Assembly: GCA_940337035.1 (NCBI GenBank) | Contig: OW679203.1 | Span: 22,949,495 to 23,013,494 of the forward strand | Length of the DNA: 64,000 bases | Source of the DNA: Agriotes lineatus | Lineage: Eukaryota; Arthropoda; Insecta; Coleoptera; Elateridae | Direction: 5' to 3' | Shown: positions 1 to 10,030 of the stretch, piece after piece | How the letters are laid out: each line of letters opens with the position of its first letter | Numbering within the stretch: position 1 is the stretch's first letter | Made by a program: the position numbers and the translations under genes | Notes under the pieces: generated by a model | Told to the model about the DNA's origin: nothing | The model's database searches: none | What the model saw: the letters and a program-made list of their open reading frames with translations, nothing else

Positions 1-2554
1 GATCCTCACAATAATATACAAATAAGACACCATCTGCTACCAAGAGCGAATTCATGATTTGCTTGCTCCTTGTTTCCAGGGCACTGTAATTTAATGGCGT
101 TTTGGTTAAATATTTAACTCTATTGTGAAATAATTTGGAATAACATTCTTTCATTTAAATCAGACACCGTTCGGAAATCTATTAAACTAGTTGTAGCCCG
201 CGGGGTATGCCGCATTTAAAGTTTCGCGCGTTAGTGTGAGATACGCGCATATCTTCCTGTCATGAATGCCACCCAAACTTGTATCGGGAGGCGACCTCGG
301 AAAATCGATTTGTAAAGCTGGGTTTAAACGGATCGTTTGGACCTTATCAATAAATGAAATGTATTTGTGTTCGTAGTTTTAAAAAACACAACCAATAGAC
401 ATAATAAGTAATAGTTTTCTGTGATAATGTCGTTAATAAAGGTAGTGGGAAGTTTGTTGACAAAAACCCGAAAATAGTAACCATCGCGTCGAATGCAACT
501 ATGGCACTTTTGCCCGTGTAACACGGCATGTAGTGTTGTGTATTATTATATAGGTGTGATAATCCATAGATATTTATCTGTGGTTACTGTTATTCCATTT
601 TGTTACCAGTTGAGTGTAGCTAACAATCATTTCAGATTCTTATTTATACAACTAATAGGAACATCTGAAGGTTTGTACAGTTAAATGTGATATACATTTT
701 ATACAGTGCTTGTAGGAATTACTGTATTTCATTTTAATTTTCTTGGAATATGACTGTTCTGTAAATATATCTGTAAGGTGTTCGGAAAATGTAGCACCCC
801 TTTGGTCGTTACTTTGATATCATTCGCTATATTTTACTCTAATTGGTGGAAGATGCTCTCGTGTTCCTTCTATTTACTTTGTTGCCCACCACAACAAATA
901 ATTATTTGTTTCCGTGGATGATAATCAGTTCAGATATTCTTCTGCGGCCTGGTTTTTAAAAGTATAATCATGGTACGTAGCCTTCTGAGATTTACTTTTT
1001 GTACTATACAATATCAGTACCAGCCTGCCGCCACCGGAGAAAATTAGTTATTTAAGTATTTGCACGTGCAATATTGTAGGCCGTCTGGAAAAAAGGCGTC
1101 AATATACAGAGCTACGATATACAGGACGTTAATATACAGGGACGATACGTAGGTTTTTCTAAATAGTAAAGTGTTATAGCAATACTAGAGCATTTTTTTA
1201 ATACCTATGCATTCTCATGGCGACATATACCATTGGATATTCCGCTAATATTCTACCATACTCAAAACGATACACTACCTTTTTTGGGCTGGGTATATCC
1301 AACAACGGTTTTAATTTTCTAAAACAGTGACATTGAGGCTTTTCCAAACATCTACATTCACGGAACGATATCACACATATATTCGCTGCTTCGTAATCCA
1401 TAACTCATGATTGTCGGCTCACGACCTTCACTTGGCGTTTCCTTTCGCTGCGTGCTCTTAACAAGACGATTTGAAAAATTCGAAGATGGATACAGCGTTA
1501 AACGATATTATTAGAAAAACAATAAGTATTAAGAGCGAATATCGAAGAGTGCGGTAATGCAATTTTCCTAAAAGGCAGAGAGAGAGAGAAGCAAAGTCCT
1601 TAAACATTTTTGCAATTTTTGGTACATATAGTTTCCATACATTTTTATTGTTTACATTTATCTTAAAAATTATGAACCACATACTTTGTTTGGCAAGCAT
1701 GACCAGATTTTTCAGTTTTACTACTTTGACTTTGTTTCATCTCGATTACCCATTTCTGAAATTAGATTTTCTTTTCAATTTATCTTAAAACTCCTGCATT
1801 AGATCTCATTTTTCAGCGATTATTTGTTCGTTGCCCTTTGCCGTTGTACGTTGCATTTGCGTCAATGTTCTTGAAATTAAAGTTTTTGTAATTGCTCTCC
1901 TAACGTTCTCATTACTGAGCATTTTAAAAACTTGCTTAAGGACGCAATGTAGATTGTTTTCTCTTAAATAGCGTTTTTGCCACATTCATTTTAATATTTA
2001 AAAAATACCGAGTTCTATAAGAATAAGAACAGACGATGCATTACACGATTTTTACTAGATACCGTTTGCTTTTCTATACCATGGTGTCCTTAAACGTATT
2101 CACTGTACGATATATTGAGAGAATGCTGTTTTATACCTTTGTATTTTTTTTTCGATTTATTTTAATATAGAAGATTTGGGTGTCACGACACGGAAGGGAG
2201 TAAAGAATATTGCAGCGGGCAATATTACACTGGTATAAAGGGGGTCTTCCTTGTAATAGTGAAAATGATTGAGATACTGATAAATTAGATTTATTTAGCT
2301 CGCCATCCTGGTGTTTTAGATGCCACTGATAGAGTGGTAGTTGATACGGTGCTCAGCTTTAAAAATGGTTTTGTATGGTGATTTCTAAAATAACTTATTT
2401 GGCTTCCAAATACTCCGCTTTAAAGTAAGATCCTACAGTAAATTTAAGCGCGTGAGCTATTCACCTGTGACCGCAGGAGGCAAGAGTTTCAAAACATTGC
2501 CTAGTGCCTAGTGAGATTATACCTGTTCATCATAATAAACAAAATTTCAAATAA
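1..2554. other. Unassigned AT-rich stretch
   Basis: I find no gene or recognisable transposon relic here. Open frames are short, overlap on both strands and match no family I know. The only structured pieces are a 15-bp tandem repeat near 1.1 kb and an (AG)6 run at 1577-1588. Likely intergenic or intronic. Confidence 0.6.
1102..1146. repeat. 15-bp tandem repeat, three units
   Basis: The core ATATACAG starts at 1102, 1117 and 1132, exactly 15 bp apart. The 7-bp remainder of each unit has drifted. It is a short decayed minisatellite with no visible function. Confidence 0.7.
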
Positions 2555-2599
2555 TTGTGCTTAAGCAGGAGCCCCACAGGGTACTGGGATACTGATATA

Positions 2600-3095
2600 C
2601 TGTTACTGAGCTCTGAAAACGTTACTGTACTGCTAACGGAAATATGCCCCAAAACCCTTTTCATTCAACTTTATAATACACAAAGAATTGACGGTAACTT
2701 ACGTCTGCAAAGCTTGGACGAACATGACATGTTTAAACTTGACGGTAAATCACACATGCAATATGGAGTAATAGGGCATATATGCAACTTAGCTGAGATG
2801 TAGTCCAATCGACAGATAAATGCGTAAATTTTAGCTTTGCATACAATCTTCGCCGGACGATGGTTCCCTCGCGATCAATAATTTAGCAATGCCGGACTCA
2901 CAAATCGGATCTATGGCTCGAAAACACAACCAAAAGCAGCAGCTTGAAGGATGTCGGTGGTCTAAATTTTCGTAGTTCTACATATGATGTAACGGTAGGG
3001 AGCTGGGTCAGTGGGATGATAAAGTATGCATAGCGGCAAGGTAATAATTTTCTACGGGCAATTAACGTGAATCCACACGCAATGAGCTAAAAGTT
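2600..3095 (+). repeat. Dispersed repeat family A, copy 1
   Basis: This stretch shares several blocks, in the same order, with 24735-25122. The first block is GTTACTGTA followed by TAACGG and ATATGCCCCAAAA. A middle block is a GACGGTAA/CAAGTCACACA-like stretch. Then comes AGCTTGAAGGAT with a neighbouring GTCGGTGGTC and AAATTTTCGTAGTT. The last block is TTCTACGGGCAAT followed by CCACACGCA. Between the blocks the copies differ by indels and substitutions. No frame is conserved between the copies, so it looks non-coding. An 82-codon frame at 2555-2803 runs through it but is not kept in the other copy. I read it as an old non-autonomous transposon or SINE-like repeat; its ends are not defined. 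Confidence 0.65.
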
Positions 3096-4660
3096 GTCTC
3101 CTAGCTGCGTCGACGTCGAACATTGCTTTACGAGTAGCTAACGCGACGATATATGGTGTTATTTTTAATGTATGCGACCGTAGGACAATATGCAATTCAG
3201 AAAAAGCTCCCAAATCTTAGAATTTTAATCCAATTTATCTAAACTTGAAAACATGCCATATGCAATGCAAACACGTATCCTTATTCTTAGCAGTTTCAAA
3301 GTATACATATTGGATGTGCTAGTTGTTCTTTATGTTGACAATATTAATGTCCTGTGCTAATTAGATTTACTTAAAGTGTCCCGATAAGTCTGTTTGATAT
3401 AGTAGGTGCAATTACACGAATGGCAAAAAATAATAGAAATAACTACACTGTATGGCACCAATCTTATCGTTTTTGCAGCGTTTGCTTTTTAAACAATATT
3501 CAATATATTCTTACTCCCTTAGCGAATATTTGGATGCCTATAGATGTAATACGTATAAAAGGCAGCCCGATATCCGTATTGTACGGGTAGGTCGCCCGTC
3601 AGCAATCAAAAGCGAACAAAACAGAATCTCAATTTTAAACCGTTTATCCGCGCAGCAGGAAATTCGGCATTTCAACCAAAACGTCAGTTATCCTGCCCTT
3701 TACATATCATTTACATCCCGCTTCGGATTAGAATAAATATTTCCCCGTTTCCGTTCCGGGAACCGAACGCGCCGTCGAAATAATCCCATAAAAGGAAATC
3801 TACCTTTTCACGGCCTGTTTATTTTTATTTTCGGAGGAGCTAAAAATGGAGCGGATACTCGCTGCTCCGCCCTGCGGACGCCGCTAAATATCTCCCTGCG
3901 CGCGGGTCGCACGGAATAAAATATAATTTCAAACGCGATTCCGGCTTAACACTGCTGCTCCGTTTCCATTTAACACACGAGAAGCTTGTGGAAAGCAATA
4001 TGATATCTGCCTAATATAGAAGATATACAGGGTGGAAAAAACTATTTTCCTACTCAGCACTAGAGCTTCTTTAAGGAGCAATTTTCGATTCATATTAGTG
4101 GGAACTTATTTTCTTATTACTTTCACGACCAGAAGTTTCGAACACTATCTTTTACACCTTATAATATTGTAGATAAAGGAAGATGCCGTAAAAGAGATAA
4201 TCTTATGGTTACTAAACAATAGCCTAGAATGCATAGACGACGCAGTAAACCGAAATTACTTTTGCTCTGGAAGGTAGACTGTAATATTGAATTGCAGAAC
4301 TTATTAAGACCGGGTGCCCTATTAGACATCGTAGAAGACGAATATAAATACAAAATGTGCATTAAATCACTACAGAAGTGAGGTGGTCCGTGAAAGACAT
4401 ACTGAAAATTAAAACGCCTGCTGTTTAGGACAGGGAGTTTCCAACTTGTTCTTGAGATAATAATTGACTTTTACGGAAAACCAGTAATGACTTAAAAAAA
4501 GTCCACTACTCCAAGATAACTAAAATCATTTATTTATATATCATGAGTGGCAGGTGGGAAAAAGCTACGATTCACTGATCACACCCGTTGAAAAGCTTTT
4601 CATATATCTCTTAACAACAATATTATTTGATTAGCCGTAATATTTTCCCACCTTGATTTA
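3096..4660. other. Unassigned stretch with a local CpG-rich patch
   Basis: No gene recognised. The open frame 3452-3736 (94 codons, plus strand) matches nothing I know. About 3740-3970 is richer in G+C and CpG than its surroundings. That could be an unmethylated or conserved non-coding patch, but nothing in it proves this. An 11-bp inverted repeat (AGGTGGGAAAA near 4555, TTTTCCCACCT near 4645) precedes the BEL/Pao relic. Confidence 0.4.
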
Positions 4661-4674
4661 TAATACGTTATCAA

Positions 4675-5182
4675 TCACTTCTTTTCGGAAGGTGTGTGGA
4701 TGGGGTTGATTCTATCACTAACAACCTTGTCTTCAACTTGATCGACATCTTTTCTCTCTTCCAATATTTTGAATTTCTTTTTGGCAACATTCTGATCTGC
4801 TGCAGAGGCGATACCATCGCTGAATCGTCTTAACGATTCTCCATTTACGGTCTTTACTAAAGCTACACGAACCCAATCGTTGCTTACTAGGTCAATATCT
4901 CCCACAGCCACACATCCAAATGATCCGTTTTAAAAACTACCACTCGACGTTATTTCCTGCAGAATATTGCAGAAGTCAGTGGAATCACATTCTTAAAGTC
5001 TTCGTGCAAGTAGCTCAATGTTCTTGAATTAATTACAACTTCATAATCACACCGAACCGGTATCAATTCTCCATAGTTGAGTAATATCTTCCCCAACACC
5101 CCTTTCACCAATGACTTGATATCTTTATTAGCCGCTTCCACCAACCTCCCCATGGGACAGCAATATGTAGATTAAACTTCTA
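4675..5182 (-). pseudogene. BEL/Pao retrotransposon relic: integrase end and polyprotein C-terminus
   Basis: The minus strand encodes the tail of a BEL/Pao polyprotein. First comes a tryptophan/glycine-rich WGGWW-type segment near 5150. It is followed after a frameshift by GVLGKILLNYGELIPV, INSRTLSYLHED and NVIPLTSA, which match the family pattern of an integrase segment with NSRPLTY and PLTP. After a short gap, VGDIDLVSND and VALVKTVNGESLRRF correspond to the C-terminal domain that follows integrase in this family. About 60 codons between these parts are missing. The reading frame is broken at about 5130 and 4930, so no protein can be made. Upstream parts of the same element continue at 8531 on the far side of a nested LINE. 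The family call is secure; the subfamily is not determined. Confidence 0.85.
5170..5182. repeat. Target-site duplication of the RTE LINE, 3' side
   Basis: The 13-bp sequence GATTAAACTTCTA here recurs perfectly at 8518-8530. The bases on either side differ. It brackets the LINE and is host (BEL/Pao) sequence duplicated by its insertion. The last bases may overlap the element's own (TA)n tail. Confidence 0.9.
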
Positions 5183-5203
5183 TATATATATATATAAGGA
5201 TTT

Positions 5204-8128
5204 TTACAGCTGACGCTGTTTTCCTTGACTCAACCACATTTTCCATTCCTCTCTATTCTCCCAGTCTCCGTCTTCCAGTTGTTTATTGTCCATCGCGTTG
5301 TCGACTTCATTCCTCCAAGATCTTCTGGGTCTTCCTCGCTTTCTTTTTCCCTTTGGGCTCCATTCTGTGATCTTTGTTATCCATCGGTTGGGTTCTGACC
5401 TTCTTACATGTCCGTACCAAATCAATCTTTTCTGTTCGATGTATTCTAGCGTATCTTTTTCTACTTTCATTCGTCTTTTAATTTCCTCGTTGGTAACTCT
5501 GTCAGTTCTTTTAATTCCGCAGCTTCTTCTCCAGAAATCCATTTCTGTTGAATGAATTTTATTTTTTTCCTTTTTATTTAATACCCAGATTTCTGCTCCG
5601 TATGTTAGTATACTGCGTACTAGAGTGTTGTAAATTCTAGTCTTTGTCGTTTTTGTGAGGTGTCTATCCCAAAGCACTGGGTTAAGTTGTTTTATTGTAT
5701 TTCTGGTTTGTCCCAATCTACTTTTAATTTCCGCTTCAGTTGTACCTTTTTTTGAGATAATAAATCCTAAGTATCTGAATTTGTCTGTTCCTCTTATTTG
5801 GCTTCCTTCTTCTATTTCTAAGTTGGTAACCGGTTCTTGTGCTGTTGTTAGATACTCTGTTTTGTCCAAGCTTATCTCTAAACCATTTTCGGTGTATACG
5901 TCATCTAATTTTCTTAGCATAAAACTGAGATCTTCATCGTCTTGGGCGATTACTGCCTGATCGTCAGCGAAACTAAGAGTGTATAGATGGTCGTCTCTGA
6001 TTGGGACACCCATTCCTTCACATCTTTTTTTCTATGGTTCCAGTGTTTGTTGTAGGAATATTTTGAATAGGGTTGGTGACGTAGAGCAGCCCTGTAAGAG
6101 GCCTTTTGTTGTTCTAAGATGTTTCCTATTTTATTTCCTATTTTAATTCTGACCCAGTTGTTTTGAAACAGGTTTTTTACAGCTCTTATTAGTTTTTGGG
6201 GGATATCTATTTCTTGCATCGCCTTCCACAATTTCTTTCGTGGGACAGAATCATAGGCCTTTTTAAGGTCTATAAAGGCTATGTGGACATCTCTGTTTTT
6301 CGCTAGCTTTTTTTTCTATTAATTGTTGGATAGTATATATATGATCGATACATGATCTTCCGGCAGTGAAACCTGCTTGGTCCTCGTCGATTTTGTCCTT
6401 TAGTACTTTCTCCAATTGTTCCTTTATTATTTTGCCATATAGTCTGCCCATTGATGATATGACACTAATGCCTCTATAGTTTTCGCATCTTCTTCTGTCC
6501 CCTTTTTTAAAAATGGATGTAATATAAGCTTCTGTCCATTCTTTAAGTATTTCTTCTTTGTTTAAAGCTTCTTGAGTCATACGGTGAATTATTCTAAATA
6601 GTTTATCGGTTCCATATCTTATTAATTCATTAGGTATTCCTCCAGGTCCAGGGGATTTGTTATTTTTAAGTGTTTTTATGTTATTCCGAACTTCCTCTAG
6701 TGTCACCATTATTTCGTCGTTGACTTGTTCTGTGTTTTCGTCCTCTTCAATAAATTGAGGTCGTTTCTCTATTAATAGATCCTTATAATATTCTTCCCAT
6801 TGTTTTTCTTGTATGTACGTCAGACCTGTCTTTTCCTTAGAATTTTTCCGTAGTCCTTTTAGTACCTTCCATGATTCTGAATTTCTTGTTCCCCCTATGT
6901 ACTGTTCGATGTTTCTGCAAGTTTCTCCCCATTTATCGTTTTTCTCCTTTACTACCATCTGTTTTGCCTCTCTATTTGTTTGTCGGTATTTTTGGAGATC
7001 ATCCGGATTTTTGGTACTGAGCCACTTATTGTATAAATATTTCTTCTCCTTAATACATTTCTCAGTATTCTCCGTCAGTTTTATGTTATACCGATTTGAT
7101 GTTCTTTCTTCCAACCCTAGAGCTTCCATTGCTGCTTCTTTCATACTCTTTTTTATGTGTTCGTACGTTTCCTCGATGTTTTCGTACCTGAATTCTTCTA
7201 ACTTCTGATCCAGCCTTCTTCTATATAAGTCTTTTACTGACTCTTCTCTAAACAGATATAGCTTGAATTTTTCATTTTCTATTCGTGTCATGTTTGATCT
7301 AGTTTCTGTTTCTGTCGGTTGGTGATTTTTGATCCAGGGTATTTCCATTTTTGCAATGAGTAGCTTGTGGTCGGATCCACATTCCGCACCTCTTTTTACT
7401 CGAACGTCTTTTATTATAATTTTAGTTTCGATTTTAACAATGAAGTAATCTATGATCGATTTTAAATTTCTTTTTTCTTGTGTCCATGTGTACTTGTGGA
7501 TCTCTTTGTGGCGATAAAAACCGTTCGTTATTCTTAAGTGGTTGGTTTCGCATAATTCAATAATTCTTTCTCCATTTTCATTTTCTGTTTCTTCGTCAAA
7601 TCTTCCCACTGTCTTGTCGTTAACTTTCCTTCCTGTCCTGCCATTTAGGTCTCCTGCAAGGATGAGCTCTTGGTTGTGTTTAATTTGCTCTATTTGATCC
7701 TGTAACGTTTCCGTGAATTGATTTTTTTCCGCGTCTGGTCTATCATCCGTCGGTCCGTATACTCCCAAGATTACTATTTGTCGTCCTAATAAGGTCATTT
7801 CCACTTTAATAATCCTTTCATTGATGGGTTCCCAGGTCTTAATTGTCTTTATCCATCTTTCTTCAATCAGGATTCCTACTCCGGCTTTGGCTCTTTCTTC
7901 TTTTTTCACCCCACTCCAGCAGTGAAAGACTCCGTTTGTTTTTTCTATCCCATTTCCTTTTTTCTTCGTCTCACTGATTACCATTATGTCAATATCCATT
8001 TTTTTGAACTCATCAGTAACTTCTTTATTTTTTGTGTTCCAGCCTTGGATATTCCAAGTTCCACAGACGATTAATCTCTTCTTCCTTTGTCGATGTTTCT
8101 TTTCCTTTTCCTTTTTGTGGTTGAGTTT
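5204..8128 (-). pseudogene. Endonuclease-reverse transcriptase of the RTE LINE (broken)
   Basis: The product nicks target DNA and reverse-transcribes the element RNA in place. The frame opens after a stop at about 8129. The first endonuclease motif (CGTWNIQG) lies upstream of the first ATG at 7999, so the usual start has been lost or sits in a shifted frame. The endonuclease shows ISETKKKGNG, GDLNGRTGRK and GSDHKLLIAK. The reverse transcriptase shows KSPGPGGIPNELIRYG, AYITSIFKKGDRR, NYRGISVIS, DQAGFTAGRS, then DLKKAYDSVP and LSFADDQAVI. The C-terminal RLIWYGHVRR and KRGRPRRSW are typical of these LINEs. Breaks: an extra A in an 8-A run near 6306; a second frame change near 6115; TAG at 6032-6034 where a tryptophan is expected. 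Translation now falls into pieces at 7999-6263, 6231-5950 and 6013-5204. Confidence 0.92.
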
Positions 8129-8129
8129 T

Positions 8130-8517
8130 TAAGTCTGGGGTTTTTAAACTATCAGCAGAATTGCCCCCCCCCCCGTATCCGTTGGGGCACCCTCCTACGG
8201 AGGTGTGGATTTCCACCCGGGGAATGATTACTATTTTGTTTTTCATCCTGCTTCCATTTATTTTGCCCTTTAACTTTTTATATGTGTCAGGGTGCTAACT
8301 CCTGGCGCCATAACCCCCTGTTGGAGGACCTTCTTTTCCAGCCGCCCATTATGGGACAGACGCTGTTCGTAGCCGCCCATTCTGAGACAGACGCTACTAT
8401 TTGCCTGTTTGGTCCGCGGGAGGTATTTTGTTTCCTTCCTACCCGGTATATCTACCGGGCATTCCCCTATCCGCCACCTGGGGACGCGCCCTCTAGGGAT
8501 GCAGGCTCCCCCCGAGG
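8130..8517 (-). promoter_or_regulatory. 5' leader of the RTE LINE
   Basis: This is GC-rich in contrast to its surroundings. It holds a run of 11 C on the plus strand (8164-8174), an inverted repeat CCGGTA/TACCGG near 8442-8457 and two tandem units of about 31 bp (8340-8400). LINE leaders carry internal promoters, so the repeated unit may be promoter sequence; that is inference. The first 60 bases can be drawn as an HDV-like fold, described under the findings. Confidence 0.6.
8340..8400. repeat. 31-bp direct repeat in the LINE leader
   Basis: AGCCGCCCATT followed by GACAGACGCT occurs twice, starting at 8340 and 8371. The two units differ at a few positions, for example ATGGGA against CTGAGA. 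It lies wholly within the RTE leader. Confidence 0.8.
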
Positions 8518-8530
8518 GATTAAACTTCTA
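8518..8530. repeat. Target-site duplication of the RTE LINE, 5' side
   Basis: This is the perfect partner of 5170-5182 (GATTAAACTTCTA). It marks the 5' end of the inserted element at about 8517. Confidence 0.9.
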
Positions 8531-9180
8531 CTGAACCCTTTAATCAGATGAGACAGATTCAACCATTTTCCAAGTGATAGACTTAAACAAACAGTCTCCT
8601 CTTGCCTCAAATGGTCTGAAACGCTGTAGGAATGCATCAGTCGACAAATAATTCACCAATCCCAAGTGTACAGCACAAATTGAGAGAAGAATCTATTCTT
8701 TTCCCTTTTTCTTAAAAAATAGGGGTCCAATCAGATTAACCTAAAAATTTCACACACTAAAGTATACTTTACACGGTCGCCAGGCGAGGTGTCAGAAATG
8801 CTTCCAATATTTTGACATCAAATCTTCGACATTCTACAGCACGAATTTTACGTCCTTGCTCTTCAAATCCCAAATTTTCCCTCAAGAAGGGTAGAAGAAA
8901 CTATGTACCGCCATGATGGGATTTAAAAATTTCTTCAGGGTACGGACAATGAGAAGAGCAAAATATAAGAGAATGGAAGTGCGAAAATGCTCCGAGTCTT
9001 TTCATTTTGTAATTTGCTTTTCACTCTGAGAAGTCCCAATTCATCCTGAAAACCCCTAATCTAGAAAATTCGGATGTCTGCCCAACAAAAGATTGATTCT
9101 ACAGTACCTTCGACAAACACCTCTCAGCTGCATCGAATTCACTAAGAGTCAGTTTTTCTATATTGCGATAATTTTTTGAT
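8531..9180 (-). pseudogene. BEL/Pao relic: RNase H remnant and integrase N-terminal and core parts
   Basis: No frame here is long, but the minus strand translates in pieces to a BEL/Pao pol in the right order. KLTLSEFDAAE and SKVL near 9150-9090 resemble the segment before RNase H. FQDELGLLRVKSKLQNE near 9050-9000 resembles the (D)E.GLLRVGGRL..S pattern. SHHGG and FLREKF near 8920-8870 fit the zinc-binding head of integrase. NLIGPLFFKKKGK near 8740-8700 and AVHLGLVNYLSTDAFLQRF near 8670-8610 fit its core. Frameshifts and stops occur between and inside these motifs. The sequence resumes at 5182 once the nested LINE is removed. RNase H is largely deleted. This is clearly a dead, old copy. Confidence 0.82.
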
Positions 9181-9429
9181 AAACCGTAACATCTATTTCA
9201 TCATTTTCATGATGTTAGAATATTTGTAGAATAATTCTATAATAATAATGGCCCCCTACATAACAAGTTATCGTCTTTTTCTTCCCCTTTTCAATTTTAT
9301 TCTCATCTGTATCAAAGCCACTGCTTGGCCAATACTCTCCACCTCGAGAGTTCTCAAGCATGATTCCAGTTTCTCAAACACGCACGAGATTTTCTAATTA
9401 CCTCTCTAAGATGACAGATTCACCACCAC

Positions 9430-10030
9430 CTACTCGAGCAACACACGCAGATAAACTTCCACCAGTAAGTCTTCACGACCATAATGGCCTTGCAAGGCCT
9501 TAATTACCATTGGGTAATTTTTACCTGTCTGGGTATATCGTTTCACAAGTTCATATGCTCAGTTAACTAACACCTTGGATTGCACCAAATGCTGGAATTC
9601 ATCGCTGACGTGAACTTCATCATTTTCATCGATGCTCTGAAATTTGACTCAAAACCCCAGCCATTTCTCCAAATTTTCGTCGAGCTCTATCAACTTGACT
9701 TTCGTTAGTAAGAATCCTTAGCTAACAGACTTGGTTGATCTACCTTGGCTCCTCACTAAACCACATTCGCTTCCACCAGGATATCGGCCGAAACCTGGAT
9801 TTAAATATTCCTTAATTAATCTTGGATCTGAGAAATATTCTAAAACATTTTCAAATGGTTTAAAATATTCATCTTGGAGATCGGCGTATTACTATAGGTT
9901 CATCTAATTCTTCATTTAAGTCATTTAACTTGTCATGGCTGTCCAAAGCCTGAATGACGATCTTGAACTCCACTAGAGTTGATCCCTTTTTGTTCAACTC
10001 AGTGTAACGCCGCGTTGTATTTTGGCTTTT
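9430..10030 (-). pseudogene. BEL/Pao relic: gag (DUF1759-type)
   Basis: The minus strand gives an N-terminal helix-rich piece (RRYTELNKKGSTLVEFK, then KLNDLNEELDEP) at about 10022-9895. Next is DEYFKPFENVLEYF at about 9870-9830. A conserved block follows: KLIELDENLEKWLGF, EFQHLVQSKVLV, GKNYPMVIKALQGHYGREDL and LVEVYLRVLLE at about 9700-9450. This is the pattern of BEL/Pao gag (DUF1759): a tryptophan-containing patch, then ALK.RFGRED. A few in-frame stops break it. Only about 200 bp separate it from the RNase H remnant, so most of gag's C-terminus, the protease and most of the reverse transcriptase have been deleted. No LTR could be recognised on either side by eye. Confidence 0.78.

Larger units (their letters stand above)
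5183..8517 (-). mobile_element. Full-length RTE-type LINE nested in a BEL/Pao element
   Basis: A 3.3-kb non-LTR retrotransposon lies on the minus strand between perfect 13-bp direct repeats. From 5' to 3' it has a GC-rich leader (about 8517-8130) and an apurinic-type endonuclease plus reverse transcriptase reading region. The 3' UTR is only about 20 bp and ends in (TA)8. The tiny 3' UTR with a simple-repeat tail, the single EN-RT reading region and the size all fit the RTE clade. The FADD reverse-transcriptase motif is intact. The reading frame carries at least two frameshifts and one stop codon, so this copy is dead. Perfect duplications and otherwise well-kept coding sequence suggest a fairly recent insertion, clearly younger than the BEL/Pao relic it splits. 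Confidence 0.92.

Noticed and set aside
4023..4045. TATACAGGGTGGAAA resembling a mariner end
   Set aside because: No inverted partner was found within several kilobases, so an element cannot be supported.
5286..5960. Plus-strand open frames opposite the RTE LINE
   Set aside because: They are antisense shadows of the reverse-transcriptase frame and contain no motif of their own.
6813..7208. 131-codon plus-strand frame
   Set aside because: Antisense to the endonuclease/RT linker of the same LINE; its phenylalanine/serine-rich composition is what a lysine/glutamate-rich coding strand gives in reverse.
8025..8246. 73-codon minus-strand frame upstream of the LINE ORF
   Set aside because: The conserved CGTWNIQG motif is in another frame across the same bases, so this frame is not the endonuclease start.
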